Assembly: GCA_023150615.1 (NCBI GenBank)
Contig: JAKLKO010000006.1
Coordinates: 1-64,000, forward strand
Reading direction: 5' to 3'
DNA length: 64,000 nucleotides
From: Phycisphaerae bacterium
Lineage (GTDB): Bacteria > Planctomycetota > Phycisphaerae > UBA1845 > UTPLA1
The notes under the pieces are model-generated. The model did no database searches, was not told the DNA's origin, and saw nothing but the letters and a program-made list of their open reading frames with translations. Position 1 is the stretch's first letter, and every line of letters begins with the position of its first letter. Of the stretch, positions 6,920-15,521 are shown piece by piece. The position numbers were made by a program, and so were the translations under genes.

Positions 6920-8115
6920 CGCGCGGCCGCTCCCGCGGCGTCGCGCAGCTTCAATCCGGCGGACCGCAGCTCGGCGAGCAGTTGCCGGTTGCGCCGGGCG
7001 TCCGCGGTGAGGGATCGGACGTAGGCGTCGATCTGGCGATAGAGCCGGCGCGGCCTGCGCGGCCTGTTGCGGATCAGCACGTACTGAGCCAGCAGGGGCA
7101 GCGTCAGCGACGCGCACGAGTAGACGACGACGTTGTTGCGATGGGCGTCCTTGATTTTGCCCCAGCTTCGCGCTTCCTGCGGCGTCGCGCCGCTGAGTCC
7201 GCCCCAGTGCGGCGCATCGACCGTCAGTTGGATGAAGTAATCGTGCCCGCCGCCCGACCTGTCGTAGAGAATCTGGTGCAGGGTCGGCTGCGTCTGGAGG
7301 TAGAAGTTCTTGGGCGAGCCGCCGCCGACCTCGATGACGCCGTTTTCGCTGGCGCCGCGGACGATGGCCGCCGTCTCGATCACGTCGGCGAGCGGATCGA
7401 GCATCAACGGCTGCCCGAAGATCCGCGGGATGATCAGGTTCATTCCGATCGAACTGTCGCCCGGCGAGCTGGTGTAGACCGGCACGTCGTAGCGATGAGC
7501 CGTCACGACGAGCGACTTGTCGGGCGCGACGGCGTCGCGCGCCGCGGCGCGACCCAGCTCCCAGTGGAGCTTCGCGGTCGACATCGGCCGGCTCGTATCC
7601 ACGTGCCGCAGCGCGCGGAGGATGATCTTGTCGGTCGCCTGGAGCGTGCCGCGCTCCTCGATGTAGGTGTCGTAGATCCGCGCGACGCCGACGTCGGCCA
7701 GCTCATTGTCATCGACGGCCCAGTGGCCCTGCCGGACCGGAAAGCCGTAGGCGCGGTGCAGGTCGTGATAGAGATTCGCGCCGGTGGCGATGATCCAATC
7801 GACGAAACCGGCCTTGATGAGCGAGTTGAGAGCGCCCTGCATGCCGATGGGCGTCATCGCGCCGGTGAGCGTCAGCCCAACGGTGGCGCCGGCCTTGAGC
7901 ATCCGCGAGTAGAGTTCGCACGCCTCGGCGAGGCGCCGTGCGTTGAAGCCGCTGCGGCCGAAGCAGCGGTCGATCATGTCGGCGACGTCTTCGTTTCCTT
8001 CGAGGCGTAGGGGTTCGATCTGCGGGCCGGACATCATCTCGCGGCAACGTCGGGCGCGCGAATCTTGGGTCGGACGGCGGTCGCGACCGTTTCGGGGAGG
8101 CTTGTGCTTGGCCAT
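6916..8115 (-). CDS. Deoxyhypusine synthase-family protein (probable homospermidine-type aminobutyltransferase)
   Basis: 399 residues from ATG 8115, which has an excellent ribosome binding site (GGAGGAC, five bases upstream). The fold motifs of deoxyhypusine synthase are kept: GLTLTGAMTPIG (80-91), IIATGANLYHDLH, VYTSSPGDSSIG (213-224), GGGSPKNF (264-271), and the active-site lysine of human DHS (in SWGK) at K320. Bacteria lack hypusinated eIF5A. Bacterial members beside speB are thought to transfer an aminobutyl group from spermidine to putrescine, giving homospermidine, or to act in related polyamine steps. The overlap with speB makes a putrescine-linked role likely. Substrate is inference; family is secure. 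Confidence 0.9.
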   Translation of the reverse strand: MAKHKPPRNGRDRRPTQDSRARRCREMMSGPQIEPLRLEGNEDVADMIDRCFGRSGFNARRLAEACELYSRMLKAGATVGLTLTGAMTPIGMQGALNSLIKAGFVDWIIATGANLYHDLHRAYGFPVRQGHWAVDDNELADVGVARIYDTYIEERGTLQATDKIILRALRHVDTSRPMSTAKLHWELGRAAARDAVAPDKSLVVTAHRYDVPVYTSSPGDSSIGMNLIIPRIFGQPLMLDPLADVIETAAIVRGASENGVIEVGGGSPKNFYLQTQPTLHQILYDRSGGGHDYFIQLTVDAPHWGGLSGATPQEARSWGKIKDAHRNNVVVYSCASLTLPLLAQYVLIRNRPRRPRRLYRQIDAYVRSLTADARRNRQLLAELRSAGLKLRDAAGAAAR

Positions 8116-8151
8116 GCGTCCTCCTGCACCGTCGGAACAAAACGGGCCGCG

Positions 8152-8157
8152 ATTATA
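8152..8157 (-). promoter_or_regulatory. -10 box (TATAAT) for the DHS-like/speB operon
   Basis: On the minus strand a perfect TATAAT reads from 8157 to 8152, 36 bases before the ATG at 8115, which leaves a leader of about 30 bases containing the GGAGGAC ribosome binding site. No good -35 box is visible. It places the palindrome at 8232-8262 outside the operon's mRNA. Confidence 0.55.
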
Positions 8158-8225
8158 CGGGTGGCGTGCGAGGGGTGCATGGTGTCCGCGCGCGGGCCCC
8201 GGGGCGGCCATCGTGTCGACGGCGT

Positions 8226-8262
8226 AAAAACGGAACCGGCCGCCATTGCGGCGGCCGGTTCC
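8226..8262 (-). terminator. Intrinsic terminator, minus strand
   Basis: Perfect 13-bp inverted repeat (8232-8244 with 8250-8262; loop ATTGC) followed on the minus strand by G and five T (8230-8226). It is an excellent Rho-independent terminator, yet no minus-strand gene precedes it: the neighbour at 8651 is on the plus strand. It therefore points to a non-coding minus-strand transcript. Confidence 0.7.
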
Positions 8263-8418
8263 ACGGCGCGGTGTAAGGAAGGCGTTGGTTTAGCCTGTTG
8301 TTCGCGATGCCGCGTCCGGAAGGGTCCGCCGTCCGCGGCGTCGCGAACGTTGAGGTACTGAGCAACCCGCGTGCCAGGAATCTGCAACCGCCGTCATCGC
8401 GTCAAACCGACGATCCGT
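8263..8418. ncRNA. Candidate structured ncRNA between two opposed terminators
   Basis: The gene-free stretch between two intrinsic terminators that point outward. It contains a long hairpin, 8300-8314 with 8334-8348 (GTTCGCGA / TCGCGAAC and GCCGCG / CGCGGC around one wobble pair), and on the minus strand short flanking complements (GGTT..CCT with AGG..AACC) that could form a closing stem. I compared it by eye with SRP RNA, 6S RNA and tmRNA and found no convincing match. The strand is undecided because both terminators have five-T tracts. The rest of 8463-8650 holds only a TTGGGGG/CCCCCAA-rich short hairpin and the leader of the next gene. Confidence 0.35.
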
Positions 8419-8462
8419 GCGGTTCTCGGGGGAGCCGCGTGGCCCGAGAACCGCGGCTTTTT
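8419..8462 (+). terminator. Intrinsic terminator, plus strand
   Basis: A 12-bp perfect stem (8419-8430 with 8443-8454; arms GCGGTTCTCGGG and CCCGAGAACCGC) followed by GGC and five T on the plus strand. No plus-strand gene lies upstream (the operon before it is on the minus strand), so it would end a non-coding RNA from the region 8263-8418 or act as an attenuator in a long leader of the carbonic anhydrase gene. Confidence 0.7.
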
Positions 8463-8650
8463 CCCAAGGCCAACCCCCAAAGTTGGGGAAAAACCCCCGA
8501 TTTTCCGCACGTCGAGATAATGTTGACGGTCGATTGCAGATGGGGGCCGATTGAGCGTTGCGGTTCGGCGGATGAAGATGCGAGGGGTGAAATACCCCCG
8601 TCGTTGCCACGGTCGCGACTCGAGCGGTCGTGACAGGAGACCGCGTTGAT

Positions 8651-9403
8651 ATGAAACACGTTTTCATGCTGTTTGTGTCGGGGGTTGCGGTCGTCGCCCC
8701 AGGATCCCTGCTGCACGGAGGCGAACCGACGGCGGGTGCGCCGCGTCCGGACGAGGTGATGCGGCTGCTGCAAGCCGGCAACGCGCGATTCTCCGGAGGT
8801 CAGCCCGCACATCCACGCGTCGGGCCGGAACGCCGGATGGAGACAGTCACGGCCGGACAGCATCCGATCGCGACGATCGTGTCGTGCTCCGATTCGCGCG
8901 TTCCCGTGGAGTTGATCTTCGACGAGGGGATCGGCGACCTGTTCGTCATTCGCGTCGCTGGCAACGTGTGCGGTACGGACGAGACGGGATCGATCGAGTA
9001 CGGGATCGAGCATCTCGGCACGCCGCTTCTGGTGGTGATGGGCCACCGCGAGTGCGGTGCGGTGACGGCGGTGTGCCGTCAGACGCATACGGAAGGGAGC
9101 ATTCCGATGCTGCTGGCGCACATCCGGCCGGCGGTGGAGCGGACGCGGGTGCGGCGGCCGGAGCTTCGCGGCCCGGATCTGGTCAACGCGGCGATCCGGG
9201 AGAACGTGTGGCACGGCATTGAGGACGTGCTGACGCACAGCGAGATCGCGCGGGGGCGCGTGGCGTCGGGAAAGCTCATGATCGTCGGCGCCATCTACGA
9301 TTTGCGGACGGCGCGGGTGGCGTGGCTGGGGGTGCATCCGGAGCAGGCGCGGTTTCTGGCCGCGGCGTCGAGCGATGCGGCGACACAGCCCGCCGGTCCA
9401 TAG
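8651..9403 (+). CDS. Beta-class carbonic anhydrase with signal peptide
   Basis: 250 residues from ATG 8651, with AGGAGA ten bases upstream. Carbonic anhydrase interconverts CO2 and bicarbonate. The zinc ligands of the beta class are all present: C79 and D81 in SCSDSR, H132 and C135 in GHRECGAV. The first 23 residues (MKHVFMLFVSGVAVVAPGSLLHG) look like a signal peptide, so the enzyme should act in the periplasm, unlike most bacterial beta-CAs. It converges with mgtE with nine bases between stops. Confidence 0.93.
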   Translation: MKHVFMLFVSGVAVVAPGSLLHGGEPTAGAPRPDEVMRLLQAGNARFSGGQPAHPRVGPERRMETVTAGQHPIATIVSCSDSRVPVELIFDEGIGDLFVIRVAGNVCGTDETGSIEYGIEHLGTPLLVVMGHRECGAVTAVCRQTHTEGSIPMLLAHIRPAVERTRVRRPELRGPDLVNAAIRENVWHGIEDVLTHSEIARGRVASGKLMIVGAIYDLRTARVAWLGVHPEQARFLAAASSDAATQPAGP

Positions 9404-9412
9404 CGATGGGCG

Positions 9413-10801
9413 TTACGTCAGTTGACCGCGCAGGAGAATCATCGCGGTGCAGAAGTAGATCACGATGCCGCTGACGTCGACGAGCGTGGCGACGAAGGGC
9501 GTGGACGAGACCGCGGGGTCCAATCCGACGCGCTTCAGCAGGATCGGCAGCATCGAGCCGGCAATCGTGCCGAACATCACGACACCGACCAGACTGAGAC
9601 CGACCGTGAGCGCGACGGAGAGGTACTGACCGGACATCAGCGCGGCATCGCTGCGGACCTTTCCATAGAGAAACACGACGCCGAACGCGGAGAGACCGAG
9701 GATCGAGCCGAGCATCAGACCGGACGCAAGTTCGCGGCGCAGCACGCGCCACCAGTCGGCCGCGGATAACTCGCGCAGGGCGAGCGCGCGGATGACCAGG
9801 GATGCGGCCTGGGAGCCGGAGTTGCCCCCGCTGCTGATGATGAGCGGGATGAATAGCGCCAGCATGACGACGGCCTCGAGCGCGCGCTGAAACCGGGCCA
9901 TCGCGGTCACCGTGAGCAGTTCGCCGAGGAAGAGCAGGACGAGCCAGATCGATCGCTTGCGAACCATGGTGAAGGGGTCGACCACGAGATAGGGTTCCTC
10001 GAGGACCTGCACGGCGGCCATCTTCTGAACGTCCTCGGTTTCCTCCTGCTCGGCGACGTCGAGCACGTCGTCCACCGTCACGATGCCGACGAGCGTGCCG
10101 GCCGAGTCGACCACGGGCAGGGCGCTGCGGTCGTACTTCTTGAACGCGCGGACGGCCTCCTCCTGGTCGTCGTTGACGCTCAGGGTGATGAACTGCTCGT
10201 TCATGATGTCGGAGACGCGGGCGTTGGGATCGGCGAGTACGAGTTCGCGGAGGCGAATGTCGTCGATGAGACGGCCGCGCTCGTCGGTGACGTAGACAAC
10301 GTTGAGCGTCTCCTTGTCGTGGCCGACGCGACGCATGTGCTCGAAGACCTGGGCAATGGACCAGTCGCGCCGGACGGCGACGTAGTCCGGCGTCATGCGG
10401 CGACCGATGGACTGTTCCGGGTAACCGAGGAGGGTGACGGCGACTTTCCGCTCGTCCGGCGTGAGCTGATTGATCAGCCGCTGGGCGACTTCGCCGGGCA
10501 GCTCCTGAAGCAGCGCCGTACGGTCGTCCGGCGCCATCTCGTTGAGGACGGCGGCGACCTGCTCGTGGCCAAGGGCCCTGATCAGCGCCTCCTGCATCTC
10601 GACCGGCAGGTACTCGAAGACGTCGGCGGCCTGCTCGGTGGGCAGGAGCCGGAAGAGGACGGCGATGGTCTCCGGGGGCAGGTCGGAAAAGAGGTCGGCG
10701 ATGTCGGCGGGGGCGAGATCGGCGAGCAGGTCGCGGAGCGCGGCGAAGTTCCGCGCGGAGATCAACTCCTCCAGTTCGGGTAGCACCAACTCGCCGAGCA
10801 T
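9413..10801 (-). CDS. mgtE: MgtE magnesium transporter
   Basis: 462 residues, full length. Order: cytoplasmic superhelical N-domain of LxxLxxxDxAxxF repeats (about 1-130), two CBS domains (about 135-255, including DYVAVRRDWSIAQVFEHM and VVDSAGTLVGIVTVDDVLDV), the connecting plug helix, and five membrane helices (about 280-460) with PLIISSGGNSGSQAA in the pore region. MgtE is a Mg2+-gated channel in the inner membrane. AGGAG lies seven bases before the ATG at 10801. No magnesium riboswitch (M-box/ykoK) was recognised in the 119 bases upstream. Confidence 0.96.
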   Translation of the reverse strand: MLGELVLPELEELISARNFAALRDLLADLAPADIADLFSDLPPETIAVLFRLLPTEQAADVFEYLPVEMQEALIRALGHEQVAAVLNEMAPDDRTALLQELPGEVAQRLINQLTPDERKVAVTLLGYPEQSIGRRMTPDYVAVRRDWSIAQVFEHMRRVGHDKETLNVVYVTDERGRLIDDIRLRELVLADPNARVSDIMNEQFITLSVNDDQEEAVRAFKKYDRSALPVVDSAGTLVGIVTVDDVLDVAEQEETEDVQKMAAVQVLEEPYLVVDPFTMVRKRSIWLVLLFLGELLTVTAMARFQRALEAVVMLALFIPLIISSGGNSGSQAASLVIRALALRELSAADWWRVLRRELASGLMLGSILGLSAFGVVFLYGKVRSDAALMSGQYLSVALTVGLSLVGVVMFGTIAGSMLPILLKRVGLDPAVSSTPFVATLVDVSGIVIYFCTAMILLRGQLT

Positions 10802-10920
10802 GGTCTCGCTCCTCCGCGGACGTTCGTGGCGGCGATCGACATGGAATCGGGCATTGTACCTTCGAGACTTGGAAGGGCCGCGCCAAAAAAGCGAAATTGT
10901 CGCGTCGGACCGGGCGGCGA

Positions 10921-11463
10921 TCAGCGCGTGTGATGCACGGCGCCGCCCGGCGCGGCGTCGGCGTAGCGAAACGTGCCGCGCTGGCGGTCCTTGATGACGC
11001 CGGGGAAGCGCAGCGCCTGATTGTGCATGACGACCCAGACGCCGGGCGGAAGCAGTCGGCAGGCGAGCAGCGCCTCGGTGACGTTTTGAAAGGCGTCGGT
11101 GTCGCGAAATTCGAACGGCCGCATCGCGCCGGTGAAGACGACGGGTTTGTCGAGCGGGTGCAGGTTGGCGTGCAGGAACTCGCCGGTGACCGAGAGGGTG
11201 TCGGTGCCGTGGACGACGATGACGGCGTCGCAGCGGCCAAGCTCGCGCCGGACGGCGTCGAGGATCTGCCGGCGGTCGTCGTCGGTCAACTCGAGCGAGT
11301 CCTTCGACAGGATCCGCTCGTGGTGAGTCTGGAGCGAAGGCAGTCGGAGACGGACAAGGATGTCCTGGAGGACGGAATGGACGTTCCGGAGCGAGCCGTC
11401 CGTTTCGTCGAATGTCTTTTCGATCGTGCCGCCGGTGGAGAGGATCGAGACGTGCGTGATCAC
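10921..11463 (-). CDS. Short single-domain asparaginase-like protein
   Basis: 180 residues, about half of a normal type I/II L-asparaginase, and not obviously truncated: it has a clean start and stop. The N-terminal catalytic motifs are present, ILSTGGTIEKTFDE (nucleophile Thr in TGGT) and VVHGTDTLSVTG (second Thr in HGTDT, with Asp), followed by KPVVFTGAMRP. The usual C-terminal domain is absent. Such mini-asparaginases occur in several bacterial groups; whether they hydrolyse asparagine is uncertain. Confidence 0.85.
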   Translation of the reverse strand: MITHVSILSTGGTIEKTFDETDGSLRNVHSVLQDILVRLRLPSLQTHHERILSKDSLELTDDDRRQILDAVRRELGRCDAVIVVHGTDTLSVTGEFLHANLHPLDKPVVFTGAMRPFEFRDTDAFQNVTEALLACRLLPPGVWVVMHNQALRFPGVIKDRQRGTFRYADAAPGGAVHHTR

Positions 11464-11588
11464 GAGCGGCTCCCGGAGGCCGATCGACGGCGATGCGAGC
11501 GCTGCGTGGTCGGTTGACAGGCGCGGCGTCGAGTTCCTAGCATGGTCCCCGGGATTGCCCGAGTCGGCGGCTCCGCGGGACGGCGTTC

Positions 11589-12971
11589 ATGAGAATCCAC
11601 GAAAGTCTCCTCGATTGCATCGGCCAGACGCCGCTGGTTCGGCTGCGTCGCGTCACGGCGGGCCTCAAGTGCACCGTCGCGGGCAAGGTCGAATACCTGA
11701 ATCCCGGCGGCTCTGTCAAGGACCGGCCGGCGCTGCGGATGCTGGAGGAAGCGGAGAAGGCCGGTCTTCTCAAGCCGGGCGGGACGATCATCGAGCCGAC
11801 GTCGGGCAACACCGGCGCGGCGCTGGCGATGGCCGCGGCGATCAAGGGCTATCGCTGCATCCTCGTCATGCCGGACAAGATGGCGCCGGAGAAGTTCGCG
11901 CTTTTGCGCGGCTACGGCGCGGAGGTCGTGACGGTTCCCACCGTCGGGGCGAACTCGCCTGAGAGCTACTACAGCGTGGCGAACCGGCTGACGGAGGAGA
12001 TTCACGGCGCGTTCCAGCCCAACCAGTTCGCCAACCCGAACAACCCGCAGGCCCATTACGACACCACGGGTCCTGAAATCTGGGAGCAGACGGAGGGCAA
12101 GATCGACGTGTTCGTGGCGGGGATGGGCACGGGTGGGACGATCACGGGCGTTGCGCGGTACCTGAAGGAGAAGAACCCGAACATCAAGGTCGTCGGGGCC
12201 GATCCCGAGGGGTCGATCTACACGCCGGGGTCGATGCCCAAGCCGTACCAGGTGGAGGGGATCGGCGAGGACTTCCTGCCGCGGACGATTGACCTGAAGC
12301 TGGTTGATCGGGCCATCAACGTGTCGGATCGTGACGCGTTTCTGATGACACGTCGACTGGCGCGCGAGGAGGGGCTGCTGGTCGGCGGCTCGTGCGGCGC
12401 GGCGGTGTGCGCAGCGCTGGAGTACGCGCGGGACCTGCCGGCGGGCACGCTGGTCGTCGTGCTGCTGCCGGACACCGGCCGTGCGTATTTGAGCAAGATC
12501 TACAACGATGAGTGGATGCAGGCACAGGGGTACCTGGCCGTTCCGGGGGTGGACCTGACCGTAGGGGACGTGCTGGACCACAAGGGGGACCTTCCGCCGA
12601 TGATCACCATCCAGGCGAGCGAGCCGGTGATCAAGGCGGTGGAGAAGTTCCGCAAGTACGAGATCTCGCAGTTGCCGGTGGTGAACTTCAAGGGAGAGAT
12701 CATCGGGGGGCTGATGGACACGACGGTGATGCAGTTGATTTTCGATCACGTCGACATCGCGCAGAAGCGCGTGGCGGACGTGATGAACCGGGCCTTCCCG
12801 CGGTTGGAGCGCAGCGCGCCGATCGACAAAGCGTACCGGGTGCTGTCGCTGGGTTCGTCGGCGGTGCTGGTAACGGACGGGGACGTGCCAGTGGGGGTCG
12901 TCACAAAGGCGGACATCATCAACTACCTGAGCAACCTTCACGCGCGGGGCGCGAACGGAAAGCCGGCGTAG
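11589..12971 (+). CDS. Cystathionine beta-synthase with CBS-domain pair
   Basis: 460 residues. The PLP-binding fold type II catalytic core (about 1-320) has the Schiff-base lysine in GGSVKDRP (K44), EPTSGNTGAALA and the phosphate-binding loop GMGTGGTITG; two CBS domains fill about 335-460. The core-plus-CBS layout and LLPDTGRAYLSKIYNDEWM favour cystathionine beta-synthase over O-acetylserine sulfhydrylase. It would condense homocysteine and serine into cystathionine, which the next gene, 87 bases downstream, then cleaves to cysteine: the reverse transsulfuration route. No clear ribosome binding site precedes the ATG. Confidence 0.92.
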   Translation: MRIHESLLDCIGQTPLVRLRRVTAGLKCTVAGKVEYLNPGGSVKDRPALRMLEEAEKAGLLKPGGTIIEPTSGNTGAALAMAAAIKGYRCILVMPDKMAPEKFALLRGYGAEVVTVPTVGANSPESYYSVANRLTEEIHGAFQPNQFANPNNPQAHYDTTGPEIWEQTEGKIDVFVAGMGTGGTITGVARYLKEKNPNIKVVGADPEGSIYTPGSMPKPYQVEGIGEDFLPRTIDLKLVDRAINVSDRDAFLMTRRLAREEGLLVGGSCGAAVCAALEYARDLPAGTLVVVLLPDTGRAYLSKIYNDEWMQAQGYLAVPGVDLTVGDVLDHKGDLPPMITIQASEPVIKAVEKFRKYEISQLPVVNFKGEIIGGLMDTTVMQLIFDHVDIAQKRVADVMNRAFPRLERSAPIDKAYRVLSLGSSAVLVTDGDVPVGVVTKADIINYLSNLHARGANGKPA

Positions 12972-13058
12972 GCGGCGTACGCGAGGCAGCGCTGCGTCGC
13001 GGGCGGCGATGCGCGGGGTTATCATGCGCGTTTTGGCGGCGCAGCCGGGAGTCATGCG

Positions 13059-14261
13059 ATGCAGTTTTCGACGAAGGCCATCCACATCGGACAGGAAGCC
13101 GATCCGACGACCGGGGCGACGATCGTCCCGATTTTCCAAACGAGCACGTATACGCAGGAGGGCGTCGGTCGGCACAAGGGCTACGAGTACGCCCGCACGG
13201 GGAATCCGACGCGGACGGCGCTGCAGGAATGCCTCGCGGCGCTGGAGAACGCGCGGCACGGGCTGTGCTTCGCGTCCGGGCTGGCGGCGACGAGCGCGGT
13301 GATGAACCTGCTGTCGGCCGGCGATCACGTCGTGTGCGGCGACGATGTGTACGGCGGGACGTACCGGCTGTTTCAGCTCGTGCTGACGCGCTACGGTCTG
13401 GCGTTCACCTTCGTCGACATGACCGATCCGGCGCGCGTGGCCGAGGCGATCCGGCCGAATACGAAGATGATCTGGCTGGAGACGCCGACGAACCCGTTGC
13501 TGACGGTTTTTGATATTCCGGCGATCGCGGAGGTGGCGCGCTCGCGCGGTCTCGTGTGCGTCGTGGACAACACTTTTGCGAGTCCGTACCTGCAAAACCC
13601 GCTCGATCTCGGCGCGGACATCGTGGTGCACAGCACCACGAAGTACATCGGCGGGCACAGCGATGTGGTGGGCGGGGCGGTGCTGCTGAACGATGACAAG
13701 ATGCACGACACGCTGAGATATCATCAGAACGCGGTCGGCGGCGTGCCGGGGGCGTTCGATTGCTGGCTCGTGCTCCGCGGCGTCAAGACGCTGTCGGTGC
13801 GGATGCGGCAACATTGCGACAACGCGATGAAGATCGCGCAGCACCTCCAGTCGCATCCGGCCGTCGAGCGCGTTCGATATCCGGGATTGCCCGACCATCC
13901 GCAGCATGCGCTGGCGCGGCGGCAGATGCGCGGCTTCGGCGGAATGGTCTCGTTCACGATCCGGGGCGAGACCGCCGCGGCGCACCGGCTGCTCGGGCGG
14001 ACGAAGCTGTTCGCGCTGGCCGAAAGCCTCGGCGGCGTCGAGAGCCTGATCGGTCATCCGGCCACGATGACGCACGCGAGCATCCCGAAGGCGGAGCGCG
14101 ATGCGCGAGGCGTGACAGATGGGCTGATCCGGCTGTCGGTCGGCATCGAGGACGCGGATGACCTGATCGCCGACCTGGATCAGGGGCTGGCGTACGCGGT
14201 GGGAAACAGCGGCGGGAGTCGGGCGGTCGAGTCGGGTCGCGCGGCAGCCGCGGTGCAGTAG
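13059..14261 (+). CDS. Cystathionine gamma-lyase/gamma-synthase family enzyme
   Basis: 400 residues, fold type I PLP enzyme of the Cys/Met metabolism family. Schiff-base lysine K195 in HSTTKYIGGHSD; further family motifs EYARTGNPTR, FASGLAAT, DDVYGGTYR and ETPTNP. Next to cystathionine beta-synthase the lyase reaction (cystathionine to cysteine, 2-oxobutyrate and ammonia) is the likely one; gamma-synthase cannot be excluded from sequence alone. The gene converges with ilvC with one base between stops. Confidence 0.92.
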   Translation: MQFSTKAIHIGQEADPTTGATIVPIFQTSTYTQEGVGRHKGYEYARTGNPTRTALQECLAALENARHGLCFASGLAATSAVMNLLSAGDHVVCGDDVYGGTYRLFQLVLTRYGLAFTFVDMTDPARVAEAIRPNTKMIWLETPTNPLLTVFDIPAIAEVARSRGLVCVVDNTFASPYLQNPLDLGADIVVHSTTKYIGGHSDVVGGAVLLNDDKMHDTLRYHQNAVGGVPGAFDCWLVLRGVKTLSVRMRQHCDNAMKIAQHLQSHPAVERVRYPGLPDHPQHALARRQMRGFGGMVSFTIRGETAAAHRLLGRTKLFALAESLGGVESLIGHPATMTHASIPKAERDARGVTDGLIRLSVGIEDADDLIADLDQGLAYAVGNSGGSRAVESGRAAAAVQ

Positions 14262-14262
14262 G

Positions 14263-15267
14263 TTATTTCAGTTGCGGCGCCGCCGGCGCGCCGGTGATCC
14301 AGCCACGGACGATGCCGCCGGCGGCCTCGACCGCGCTTGCTTGCTCAGCCTCGGCGAGTTTCGCCATTGTTGACATGCCCCTTTCGGCTTCGGCGCGCCA
14401 CTCCGCAGCGAATCGCCCGGATCGAATCTCGTCGAGTACGGCCCGCATCGCGGCGCGGACCTCGGCACTGACGATCCGCGGCCCGCGCGTCAGACCGCCG
14501 TATTCGGCGGTGTTGGAGATTCGGCGCCGCATGCCCGCGAGGCCCTCGTCGCAGACGAGGTCGACGATCTGCCGGACCTCGTGCACGCATTCGAAATACG
14601 CGAGCTCTGGAGGATAGCCGGCGTGGACGAGCGTCTCGAAGCCGGCCTTCATCAACTCGATGACGCCGCCGCAGAGGACGGCCTGCTCGCCGAAGAGGTC
14701 GGCCTCGCATTCCTCCGCAAAAGTCGTCTCGATGATCGCGGCGCGGTCCGCGCCGATTCCGCAGGCCCATGCAACGGCCAGATCGCGCGCGCGGCCGGTG
14801 GCGTTGCGATGAACGGCGATCATCGCGGGGATTCCGCGTCCGTCGGCGAACGCCGATCGCACGAGGCGGCCCGGGCCTTTGGGGGCGACCATGAGGACGT
14901 CGTGGGTCGGCGGCGGGTCGATCCAGCCGAAGCGGATGTTCAGGCCGTGGATAAGACCGATGGCGGATGCCGGTCGGAGCGCAGGCGCGATCTCGGACGA
15001 CCAGGCATTCGGCATGGACTCATCGGGCAGCGCGAGGATGACGAGATCGGCCGCGGCGGCCGCATCGCGGGCGGACGCAGGCTCGAAGCCGTCGCGTTGC
15101 GCGGCGTCAAAGCGCGGGCTGTCAAACCGCTGGCCGACGAGGACGCGATGGCCGGAATCGCGGAGGTTCATCGCGTGGGCGTGACCCTGGTTTCCGTAGC
15201 CGATGACGGCGACGGTCTTGCCGCGCAGGGCAGCGCGGGCGCGATCGTCGGGCTGGATGGTCTTCAT
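14263..15267 (-). CDS. ilvC: Ketol-acid reductoisomerase
   Basis: 334 residues, class I (short) KARI length. It isomerises and reduces acetolactate in valine, leucine and isoleucine synthesis. Rossmann loop VIGYGNQGHAHAMNL (21-35); knotted C-terminal domain with metal-binding acidic residues in FAEECEADLFGEQAVLCGG and the typical SNTAEYG. The usual HGFNI is HGLNI here. No other ilv gene is in the window. Confidence 0.95.
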   Translation of the reverse strand: MKTIQPDDRARAALRGKTVAVIGYGNQGHAHAMNLRDSGHRVLVGQRFDSPRFDAAQRDGFEPASARDAAAAADLVILALPDESMPNAWSSEIAPALRPASAIGLIHGLNIRFGWIDPPPTHDVLMVAPKGPGRLVRSAFADGRGIPAMIAVHRNATGRARDLAVAWACGIGADRAAIIETTFAEECEADLFGEQAVLCGGVIELMKAGFETLVHAGYPPELAYFECVHEVRQIVDLVCDEGLAGMRRRISNTAEYGGLTRGPRIVSAEVRAAMRAVLDEIRSGRFAAEWRAEAERGMSTMAKLAEAEQASAVEAAGGIVRGWITGAPAAPQLK

Positions 15268-15407
15268 GGATTCGGCCCCTTCGTTCGTGACGTTTCGAAA
15301 TCTACGGTTCGTCGGCGGGGCTGTCGAGCGCGCCCCGACGGCGTGGTTGCGAAACGCAATCGGGCTTCATAAGCTAAGGGGTCGCCGAGATGGTCCGCTC
15401 GGCGCTT

Positions 15408-15481
15408 GGTGAGCGTAGCTCAGTTGGCAGAGCACCGGGTTGTGGTCCCGGGAGTCGCGGGTTCAAATCCCGTCGCTCACC
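15408..15481 (+). tRNA. tRNA-His (GTG)
   Basis: Complete cloverleaf: acceptor GTGAGCG/CGCTCAC, D-stem GCTC/GAGC, anticodon stem CCGGG/CCCGG with loop TTGTGGT (anticodon GTG), T-stem GCGGG/CCCGT and loop TTCAAAT. G15408 is the extra G(-1) of histidine tRNAs, opposite C15481. The CCA end is not encoded. Confidence 0.97.
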
Positions 15482-15521
15482 CGTACGTCAATTCGAAGTT
15501 CCTCTTCTGGGCCGCGCGCCG

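Noticed and set aside
8300-8348. SRP RNA (4.5S) because of CCGGAAGGG in the hairpin loop
   Set aside because: The second conserved strand (AGCAG) and the flanking AGGNC are missing, and the stem is a simple extended hairpin.
9276-14075. Long minus-strand frames opposite or beside carbonic anhydrase, mgtE, CBS and the cystathionine lyase gene
   Set aside because: They are Arg/Pro/His-rich shadows of recognised enzymes in other frames.
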